A DNA stretch of 28,698 bases, taken from positions 1 through 28,698 of the forward strand of contig CAZPWS010000038.1 in assembly GCA_964590225.1 (NCBI GenBank), read 5' to 3'. Positions 16,495 through 21,911 of the stretch are shown piece by piece (positions within the stretch are counted from its first letter, which is position 1; every line of letters starts with the position of its first letter). The position numbers and the translations under genes were made by a program. The stretch comes from JAEUSG01 sp964590225. Lineage in GTDB: Bacteria > Fibrobacterota > OXYB2-FULL-49-7 > JAEUSG01. Under the pieces are notes generated by a model. It did not search any database. It worked only from the letters and a program-made list of their open reading frames with translations, and was not told where the DNA came from.

Positions 16495-17214
16495 ACAACT
16501 CTAAAACCGCTAATTGAATATCGGCTTGTAGGGTCTGCCGCATTGCGGTTAGATGAACTCAATGAAATTATGTCGTCAGAATTCCATGCACCACCACGCA
16601 TCATACGATTTGCAGATCCTGTGTTAGGTCCCGTTGGGTCGGTTTGTGCATAAGAAGGATAAATTCCATCTCAGTTGGCAGGCGATATCCATTTTTTGCA
16701 TAATTAATAACCACACTTGAACCAATACTTCTATTGTAAATGTAAACGGTATCCAGCCCGCTTTTCTTGGACAGCGCATTACAAAACAAAGCTGCATCGT
16801 ACCACGAAACCCTTTCTACCGGCCATTGCATTCCGGAATCAAATAGCGCCGGTCTTTTTCTCATTATAATATCATAAAGCTCTTGCGTAACCTCTGTCGA
16901 ACTTATGTTATAAGGCGAAAGGGTAACCTCACGAATCGGTGACTGAAAGGAAGAACCCATTTGAAATGTTCCGCCGGAAATTGACACCATATCAAGAGGG
17001 GAAAACAGTCCAAACTTTACTAACAGAGTACAGGGATCGCTTTTTAGGCCGTTCAGATCGGCGGCTGTTGCAACTACCCGTTTTATTTGTCCTAATGCCC
17101 CCTGCGGAACAGTTGTTTGCCATATCGTATTAAGTTCGGTAGTAGCTGCTGGGAAAAAAGCAGGGAAAATCCTGCTAACAAAATGGTGGTAGCCGTTCTC
17201 ATCATTACAGACAT
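16485..17214 (-). pseudogene. Broken formylglycine-generating-enzyme (SUMF1/FGE-sulfatase) family gene
   Basis: Three frames must be joined to read this gene. From the ATG at 17214 (or 17205) the first frame gives a good signal peptide, MMRTATTILLAGFSLLF. A run of six T (complement of 17154-17159) then needs one more base to enter the frame that carries AATTELNTIWQTTVPQ and the FGE start GGTFQMGSSFQSPIREVTLS. That frame runs to GYRLPTEMEF, but the usual WEYA...NVWEWCWDWY core of about 80-100 residues is missing. The true C-terminus continues in another frame as DPTGPNTGSANRMMRGGAWN and GFRVVYR with a stop at 16485-16487. Members are secreted or periplasmic proteins of varied role. With the core gone this copy is almost certainly inactive. 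It follows the flagellin terminator, and no promoter of its own is evident. Confidence 0.8.
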
Positions 17215-17295
17215 AGCTAAAAGTGTCCTTTCTCTTGAGCAGCGAAAAACTTTGCCAGATTAGTATAGCATATTTTAGCACTATTGGCTACCCTA

Positions 17296-17335
17296 AAAAA
17301 TGGAGGCCATCCTCTGTTAAGAGAATGGCCCTCAT
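17296..17335 (-). terminator. Intrinsic terminator of the downstream flagellin gene
   Basis: On the minus strand, about 33 bases after the flagellin stop codon, GAGGGCCATTCTC pairs imperfectly with GAGGATGGCCTC across a short loop. A run of six T follows (complement of 17296-17301). This ends flagellin transcription before the broken FGE gene. Confidence 0.7.
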
Positions 17336-17367
17336 AGTTCAGCCCAAAAGAGACTACACTACTTATT

Positions 17368-18210
17368 TTATCTAAGCAGTGACAGCACTGTTTGCGGAAC
17401 CTGATTAGATTGTGCAAGCATCGCCGTAGCAGACTGTGTAAGTATCTGATTCCTTGTGAACTGCGAGCTTTCATAGGCAAAATCAACATCCCTGATTGTA
17501 GATTCAGCAGACTGTGTATTGTGATGCTGGTTATCAAGGTTATTAACCGCATGTTCAAGCCTGTTAATAAACGCACCAAGATCGCTGCGGAGTTTATTTA
17601 CAGAGTTTATGGCAACATCAATGGACAATATTGCGCTCTCAGCAAGAGCCTGACTTGTTAAGCTGGAACCGCCAACAGTGAGCGCTCCGGACGAAGTTCC
17701 CTGTATCGATACCGATATTCTATCTGCAGCATTACCATTTGGACCAATGTGCAGAATCGAAGAAGCTCCACCTGCCGCACCAAAACTACCTACTTGACCA
17801 TCAAGAAGTGTTTGGGTATTATACTGTGTTACCGTTGTGATTCGGTCAATTTCGCTTATAAGTGCCTGATATTCCTGGTTAGTATATGTGCGCTCTGTTG
17901 TTGTTAAGGTATCGTTCGCCGATTGAACTGCAAGTTCGCGCATTCTCTGGAGCATTGCCTCAATTTCGTTTACAGCTCCTTCGGCAATATTAAGTAGAGA
18001 TATGCCATCTGTTGCATTTCTTTTTGCCGTTGCAAGTCCTGTTACTTGTGTCCTCATCTGCTCTGATACCGATAATCCGGCAGCGTCATCAGAGGCGCGG
18101 TTTATCCTTAAACCGGTAGAGAGCCTTTCGAGTGATTTACTTAGATCCTTGTTTGTTCTGCCCAGAGCACCCTGGGTAATCATGGAAGAAATGTTGTGAT
18201 TGATACGCAT
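17368..18210 (-). CDS. Flagellin (short, core-domain only), copy A
   Basis: A 280-residue filament subunit. The N-terminal D0/D1 region is MRINHNISSM...LSTGLRINRASDDAAGL (about 1-140). The C-terminal D1/D0 region ends FTRNQILTQSATAMLAQ...VPQTVLSLLR (about 195-280). There is no variable D2/D3 domain, only a short linker with LHIGPNGNAADRISVSI, a layout like spirochaete FlaB. There is no signal peptide, as expected for export by the flagellar type III apparatus. The gene has its own sigma-28-type promoter (18298-18325), an ideal AAGGAGG 7 bases before the ATG and a terminator. It differs from copy B at about 29 of 280 positions. Ser/Thr residues in the linker are the likely sites for the glycan built by the neighbouring genes (inference). 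Confidence 0.96.
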   Translation of the reverse strand: MRINHNISSMITQGALGRTNKDLSKSLERLSTGLRINRASDDAAGLSVSEQMRTQVTGLATAKRNATDGISLLNIAEGAVNEIEAMLQRMRELAVQSANDTLTTTERTYTNQEYQALISEIDRITTVTQYNTQTLLDGQVGSFGAAGGASSILHIGPNGNAADRISVSIQGTSSGALTVGGSSLTSQALAESAILSIDVAINSVNKLRSDLGAFINRLEHAVNNLDNQHHNTQSAESTIRDVDFAYESSQFTRNQILTQSATAMLAQSNQVPQTVLSLLR

Positions 18211-18297
18211 TTGAAACCTCCTTGTTTCGTTTAAGCGTTGACTTTTTTCGCTTTAGAGCCGCATCCTTACAGCTCTTTTCTCGCGACTACAAAGGAG

Positions 18298-18325
18298 ATA
18301 TCGGGCGTTTAAGAAAAAAACTTTA
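18298..18325 (-). promoter_or_regulatory. Sigma-28 (FliA)-type promoter of flagellin copy A
   Basis: On the minus strand TAAAGTTT (18325-18318) matches the -35 consensus exactly, and CCCGATAT (18305-18298) follows after 12 bases, close to GCCGATAA. The leader to the flagellin ATG is about 80-90 bases. The promoter lies one base from the T-run of the terminator of copy B. Confidence 0.75.
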
Positions 18326-18326
18326 T

Positions 18327-18371
18327 AAAAAAATGCTCCGCCCCATCAGGTTATCCTGATGAAGGCGGAGA
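18327..18371 (-). terminator. Intrinsic terminator of flagellin copy B
   Basis: On the minus strand CTCCGCC and CATCAGG pair with CCTGATG and GGCGGAG around an ATAA loop, giving a nearly perfect stem of about 16 base pairs. A run of seven T follows (complement of 18327-18333). It lies just after the stop at 18391 and just before the copy A promoter, so the two flagellin genes are separate transcription units. Confidence 0.88.
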
Positions 18372-18390
18372 CTTGAATTACGCTCTACTG

Positions 18391-19233
18391 TTATCGAAGA
18401 AGTCCCAGAACATTCTGCGGAACCGAGTTAGCTTGTGCCAACATCGCCGTAGCAGATTGTGTTAGTATCTGGTTTCTTGTGAACTGTGAGCTCTCGTATG
18501 CGAAATCAACATCGCGAACAACAGACTCAGCAGACTGGGTGTTTTGCACCTGATTGTCGAGGTTGTTGATAGCGTGGTCGAGACGGTTAATGTACGCACC
18601 AAGATCACTACGCAGTTTGTTAACAGAGTTGATAGCAACATCAATCGAAAGAATAGCACTTTCGGCACGGGCCTGGCTTGTAAGGCTTGAACCACCAACT
18701 GTCAACGCACCGGATGATGTTCCCTGAATCGATATGGTAATTCTATCGGCGGCATTACCGTTTGGACCGATGTGCAGAATTGAAGAAGCACCACTTGCCG
18801 CACCAAAGCTTCCGGTCTGTCCATCAAGAAGCGTCTGAGTGTTGTACTGTGTTACATTAGTTATACGGTCAATTTCGCTCACTAATGCCTGATACTCTTG
18901 ATTGGTATAGGACCGTTCTGTTGTTGTTAGCGTATCGTTCGAAGACTGAACTGCAAGTTCACGCATTCTCTGGAGCATTGCTTCAATTTCATTTACCGCT
19001 CCTTCAGCGATATTTAACAGAGCAATACCATCGGCTGCATTTCTCTTAGCTGTATTCATACCGGAAACCTGTGTTCTCATCTGCTCAGATACAGATAAAC
19101 CTGCCGCGTCATCGGAAGCACGATTGATTCTTAGACCTGTGGACAATCTTTCGAGTGATTTGCTTAAATCCTTGTTTACTCTGCTTAGCGACCCTTGTGT
19201 AACCATCGATGAAATATTGTGATTAATACGCAT
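18391..19233 (-). CDS. Flagellin (short, core-domain only), copy B
   Basis: A 280-residue flagellin, about 90 percent identical to copy A, with the same D0/D1-only build. The N-terminal LSTGLRINRASDDAAGLSVS motif is identical. The C-terminus ends LAQANSVPQNVLGLLR. Differences cluster at the two ends, around residues 57-71 and around the TQSAE segment, and most are conservative. It has its own sigma-28-type promoter, a long leader of about 170 bases, CAAGGAGGTTT ahead of the ATG, and a strong terminator. The pair probably arose by tandem duplication and may be used in different filament zones or amounts, since the leaders differ greatly in length. Confidence 0.96.
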   Translation of the reverse strand: MRINHNISSMVTQGSLSRVNKDLSKSLERLSTGLRINRASDDAAGLSVSEQMRTQVSGMNTAKRNAADGIALLNIAEGAVNEIEAMLQRMRELAVQSSNDTLTTTERSYTNQEYQALVSEIDRITNVTQYNTQTLLDGQTGSFGAASGASSILHIGPNGNAADRITISIQGTSSGALTVGGSSLTSQARAESAILSIDVAINSVNKLRSDLGAYINRLDHAINNLDNQVQNTQSAESVVRDVDFAYESSQFTRNQILTQSATAMLAQANSVPQNVLGLLR

Positions 19234-19411
19234 TTGAAACCTCCTTGTTTTTTTTACTGGTTGAAAAACCTTTTTGCGCTTACTTCAAGGCCTCCCTGCC
19301 TCTTCTTGCGCTTTTCTGCCTTTGCCTTTACCTAAAAAAATCCCTTAAAACTGGTTGAAGCTTTATGCCGGATACCTCCTTTTTCGAGTTTTTTTCAAAC
19401 TTACGAATGAG
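19234..19411 (-). promoter_or_regulatory. Long 5' leader of flagellin copy B
   Basis: This leader of about 170 bases lies between the sigma-28 promoter and the start codon and has no open frame with a ribosome binding site. It holds several GGA motifs: GGAGG near 19374-19380, AGGGAG in the loop of the small stem AGGC/GCCT at 19288-19301, and AAGGAGG before the ATG. ACTGGTTGAA (plus-strand reading) occurs twice, at 19256 and 19350. The pattern suggests post-transcriptional control, for example by CsrA, but this is not proven. Confidence 0.4.
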
Positions 19412-19439
19412 ATATCGGAATATCTAAAGAATTACTTTA
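19412..19439 (-). promoter_or_regulatory. Sigma-28 (FliA)-type promoter of flagellin copy B
   Basis: On the minus strand TAAAGTAA (19439-19432) and TCCGATAT (19419-19412) are separated by 12 bases, the same arrangement as the copy A promoter. Between 19440 and the plus-strand gene at 19567 I see no further gene, only A+T-rich sequence. Confidence 0.7.
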
Positions 19440-19516
19440 GGTTTTATTACAGTTTTTGCATTCAATAACAGTTGAGCTATTTATTGTAGTTTAATACATT
19501 TAATAAGACATATTTA

Positions 19517-19544
19517 TTGCCAATATAGACATTTAATCTAACAT
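19517..19544 (+). promoter_or_regulatory. Weak candidate promoter for the AAA ATPase gene
   Basis: TTGCCA (19517-19522) and TAACAT (19539-19544) are 16 bases apart and 23 bases before the ATG. There is no visible ribosome binding site, so the message may have a very short leader. The surrounding sequence is very A+T rich, so a chance match is possible. Confidence 0.25.
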
Positions 19545-19566
19545 AAACTATATTTTACCAATACAT

Positions 19567-20871
19567 ATGTATAGAAACGCATATCAGCAGCTTAAGTTGT
19601 GGAAAGAGAGTAGTTCACGGAAACCAATGCTCTTACATGGGGCAAGACAGGTTGGCAAAACATACCTTGTTAGAGAATTTGGCCTAAGTGAATATAAAGA
19701 GTTCATATATTGTAATTTTGAAGAAACCCCAGCACTTGCTAAACTATTTAAGGATGACCTCCGGCCTTCGATTATTATCGATTTGTTATCCGCATATTTT
19801 GGACAATCAATTAAAGCTGAATCAACACTCATTTTTTTTGATGAAATTCAATCTTGCCAACAGGCTTTAACAAGTCTGAAATATTTTCATGAGCAAGCGC
19901 CTGAATTTCATATTATAGCGGCAGGTTCCTTGCTTGGTGTAAGTATTGGCAAGACATCCAGCTTTCCAGTGGGCAAGGTAAATTTCCTTTCTCTCTATCC
20001 GCTAAACTTCATTGAATTTCTTTGGGCATTAAAAGAAGACGCTATGGCTGACCTCCTAAGAACGAAGGATTCCTGGTTGCCGATTCCTGAAATCCTACAT
20101 GATAAACTTTCAACCATTTTTAAACTATACCTTTATTTAGGCGGTATGCCGGAAGTAGTGGATCATTTCATTCAACATAGAGACTATGGAGCTGCGCGGA
20201 CTATTCAAAAAGAAATCTTAAAGGCCTATGAACAGGATTTCTCAAAATATACCACACCAACCGAAGCTGTTCGCGTTTCAGAAGTCTGGCGCTCACTTCC
20301 TTCTCATTTAGCCCGTGAGAATAAAAAATTCAAGTACAGCGCAATATCAAAAGGAGCCAGAGCAAGTCGCTTCGACTCCGCCATTGAATGGCTGCGTTCA
20401 GCCGGGCTTGTTTATACTGCCATTAATGTTACTAGGGCACAACTGCCATTAGAGGGCTATGAAGAATCAGGCCACTTTAAAGCGTACATTCTGGATTCCG
20501 GTCTGCTAGGTGCTATGGTTGATGTACCATCCCGTGCCATAGTGCAAGATGACCTACTCTTCTCCGAATATAACGGCGCATTTGTAGAAAACTTTGCGGC
20601 AACGGAAATTGCTCGTAAAACCGATGGCCGCCTTCATTACTGGGTAAGCGAGGGTGTCGCCGAAGTTGACTTTATTATAGCCTGTGAAGAAAAAATTCTG
20701 CCACTCGAAATTAAAAGTGGTCTCAACAGAAACATTAAAAGCCTTCGAATTTATGCAGAGAAACATGGAGAATCCAGATTATATCGTGCCTCGCCAAGAA
20801 ACTTTGAAGCACGCGACGATTTTGCGAACATCCCACTTTATGCGCTCTGCATATTTCCAGAACTAAGATAA
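19567..20871 (+). CDS. AAA_14/DUF4143 ATPase
   Basis: A 434-residue P-loop ATPase of a family common in the accessory genome of many bacteria and archaea. Walker A is GARQVGKT (residues 25-32) and Walker B is LIFFDEIQ near 92, followed by AAGSLLGVSI as the sensor strand. The C-terminal DUF4143 part ends with EVDFII and LPLEIKSG near 381, an arrangement like a PD-(D/E)xK nuclease core. Length and domain order match the family. The biological role of these proteins is not settled. The gene is on the plus strand between minus-strand flagellin and giant-protein genes and is followed within 40 bases by a set of hairpins. This placement suggests it arrived as part of an insertion. Confidence 0.9.
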   Translation: MYRNAYQQLKLWKESSSRKPMLLHGARQVGKTYLVREFGLSEYKEFIYCNFEETPALAKLFKDDLRPSIIIDLLSAYFGQSIKAESTLIFFDEIQSCQQALTSLKYFHEQAPEFHIIAAGSLLGVSIGKTSSFPVGKVNFLSLYPLNFIEFLWALKEDAMADLLRTKDSWLPIPEILHDKLSTIFKLYLYLGGMPEVVDHFIQHRDYGAARTIQKEILKAYEQDFSKYTTPTEAVRVSEVWRSLPSHLARENKKFKYSAISKGARASRFDSAIEWLRSAGLVYTAINVTRAQLPLEGYEESGHFKAYILDSGLLGAMVDVPSRAIVQDDLLFSEYNGAFVENFAATEIARKTDGRLHYWVSEGVAEVDFIIACEEKILPLEIKSGLNRNIKSLRIYAEKHGESRLYRASPRNFEARDDFANIPLYALCIFPELR

Positions 20872-20910
20872 GCCGCTATAAATAGGCTACAAAAGAGAAA
20901 GATCATCTTT

Positions 20911-20969
20911 ATCCCAACTTATTCAATAGGAGGCGCCAAAGGCGCCGAACTATTTGAATTAGTTGGGAT
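20911..20969. repeat. Hairpin 1 (long imperfect palindrome)
   Basis: ATCCCAACT at the left end pairs with AGTTGGGAT at the right end. Inside, ATTCAA/TTGAAT, TAG/CTA and GGCGCC/GGCGCC also pair, closing on an AAA loop, with one mismatch, one bulged base and a small internal loop. It begins 39 bases after the ATPase stop. No T-run follows on the plus strand, so a simple terminator is unlikely. Confidence 0.85.
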
Positions 20970-20974
20970 TACCC

Positions 20975-21039
20975 CGTTTAGAAAAATCACCCATTTGGTA
21001 CTTGAAGTACTCGGTGTAAAATGATGATTTTTCTAAACG
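20975..21039. repeat. Hairpin 2 (15-base perfect arms)
   Basis: CGTTTAGAAAAATCA (20975-20989) is the exact reverse complement of TGATTTTTCTAAACG (21025-21039). The 35 bases between can form an inner stem of CACC with GGTG and GTAC with GTAC. It starts 5 bases after hairpin 1. Confidence 0.88.
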
Positions 21040-21069
21040 CTTTGCATTAGAAATGTTTCTAATGCAAAG
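21040..21069. repeat. Hairpin 3 (14-base perfect arms)
   Basis: CTTTGCATTAGAAA (21040-21053) and TTTCTAATGCAAAG (21056-21069) are exact reverse complements separated by TG. It abuts hairpin 2 directly. Its right arm is the beginning of the 21-base direct repeat that bounds the toxin-antitoxin block. Confidence 0.88.
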
Positions 21070-21080
21070 TTTGGGTTTAT
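21060..21080 (+). repeat. 21-base direct repeat, left copy
   Basis: TAATGCAAAGTTTGGGTTTA followed by T occurs here and again, without mismatch, at 21891-21911. The copies are 831 bases apart and enclose the toxin-antitoxin genes. The left copy overlaps the right arm of hairpin 3. Confidence 0.92.
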
Positions 21081-21254
21081 CCTAAATTCCGCAGTTGGCT
21101 ATTGCCGAAAACAATAACTCACCCACCTTGCCTCCCTCTCTTTTTAAGAGAGTGCCCAAGGGGAACGCGCCCCATGCCGTGCTTATTAATGGCTTGCTAA
21201 AACAGATGAATCTAATTATTTTAAAAATGTCTATATTAGAAAGGTCATTTGATT
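21081..21254. other. Non-coding leader of the toxin-antitoxin block
   Basis: No gene is seen. Two small stem-loops are present: CTCTCTT-TTT-AAGAGAG (21136-21152) and GGGG-AACGCG-CCCC (21160-21173). The last 60 bases are A+T rich and should hold the antitoxin promoter, but I cannot point to clear boxes. Together with hairpins 1-3 this makes 20872-21254 a gene-free stretch of 383 bases. Confidence 0.6.
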
Positions 21255-21491
21255 ATGAACGCAAGCATTCTGGATCTCCGTTACAAAACGCGTGAGGTGC
21301 TTAGGGCTATCGACCGCAACGAATCCGTGGCTATCTTTTATCGCGGTACAAAAAAAGCCGTCATGTTGCCTGTCCAAAAATCAAATAAAATCACCCTGCC
21401 GAAAACCATACCGGGTGTGGGTATGTGGAAGGATATTAAGGAAAGCGTACCCGACCTCATGCGTCGTTTACGTAAAGGGCGGTCCTTCTGA
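21255..21491 (+). CDS. Phd/YefM-like type II antitoxin
   Basis: A 78-residue protein with ASILDLRYKTREVLRAIDRN at its N-terminus and FYRGTKKAVMLPV next, the usual DNA-binding fold of Phd/YefM-type antitoxins. A basic C-terminal tail (MRRLRKGRSF) would wrap the toxin. An upstream in-frame TTG exists at 21249, but AAAGG 10 bases before the ATG at 21255 favours the ATG. It is encoded directly before a PIN-domain toxin, with the stop overlapping the toxin start (CTGA). It should neutralise the toxin and repress its own promoter. Base composition is richer in G+C than the neighbouring minus-strand genes. Confidence 0.85.
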   Translation: MNASILDLRYKTREVLRAIDRNESVAIFYRGTKKAVMLPVQKSNKITLPKTIPGVGMWKDIKESVPDLMRRLRKGRSF

Positions 21492-21874
21492 TTATTGATT
21501 CCGACATTCTTATCTGGCACCTTAGGGGCTATTCCACGGCCGCCGCTTTTGTAGAAAAATGCACGGATCCGGTAATATCCGCCGTCACCCGTATGGAGCT
21601 TTTTGCCGGATGCCGGAGCGCTTCTGAAAAAAAGCAACTGCATGGCTATCTGCAAACCCTCCGTTTCACTACCCTGCCGCTTACGCCGGACATTTCAGGC
21701 AGAGCGGGCTTGCTCATCGAAACCCATGTGCCGGGATTCGACCTATCCATGGCGGACGCCCTTATTGCGGCAACAGCCCTGGAACACGGCATGACCATGG
21801 CCACGGGCAATTACCGGCATTTCAAAGTGATAAAGGGCCTCGACATCCAGCGATTCTCCATAGCCGGCGCATAA
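21488..21874 (+). CDS. vapC: PIN-domain toxin ribonuclease (VapC family)
   Basis: A PIN nuclease of about 128 residues. All four acidic/polar site positions are visible: Asp in IIDSDILIW at the N-terminus, Glu in RMELFAG, Asp in SMADALIAATAL and Asn in TGNYRHF. VapC toxins cleave tRNA or rRNA when their antitoxin is lost. The frame has a stop at 21473-21475 and no ATG, GTG or TTG before the first conserved residues. The only reasonable start is CTG at 21488, overlapping the antitoxin stop, with AAAGGG 8 bases upstream. Starting at the later ATG (21593) would lose the first catalytic Asp. Two sampled 60-base lines of this gene are about 55 and 60 percent G+C, clearly above flanking genes. This fits recent transfer. 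Confidence 0.87.
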   Translation: MIIDSDILIWHLRGYSTAAAFVEKCTDPVISAVTRMELFAGCRSASEKKQLHGYLQTLRFTTLPLTPDISGRAGLLIETHVPGFDLSMADALIAATALEHGMTMATGNYRHFKVIKGLDIQRFSIAGA

Positions 21875-21890
21875 GCCTTTTTTTGAATTT

Positions 21891-21911
21891 TAATGCAAAG
21901 TTTGGGTTTAT
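21891..21911 (+). repeat. 21-base direct repeat, right copy
   Basis: An exact copy of 21060-21080. It begins 17 bases after the toxin stop. It contains the stop codon (complement of 21908-21910) and one further base of the giant minus-strand gene. Confidence 0.92.

Noticed and set aside
20911..20969. Intrinsic terminator of the ATPase gene
   Set aside because: The stem is strong but no T-run follows on the plus strand, and two more hairpins follow immediately.
20905..21180. CRISPR array
   Set aside because: The repeated elements are three different palindromes, not a repeated unit with unique spacers.
20911..21911. Bona fide integron cassette array
   Set aside because: The outer R-box-like ends match only six of seven positions, the right repeat copy is not a folded attC-like site, and no integrase is present. 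It is kept only as a hypothesis to test.
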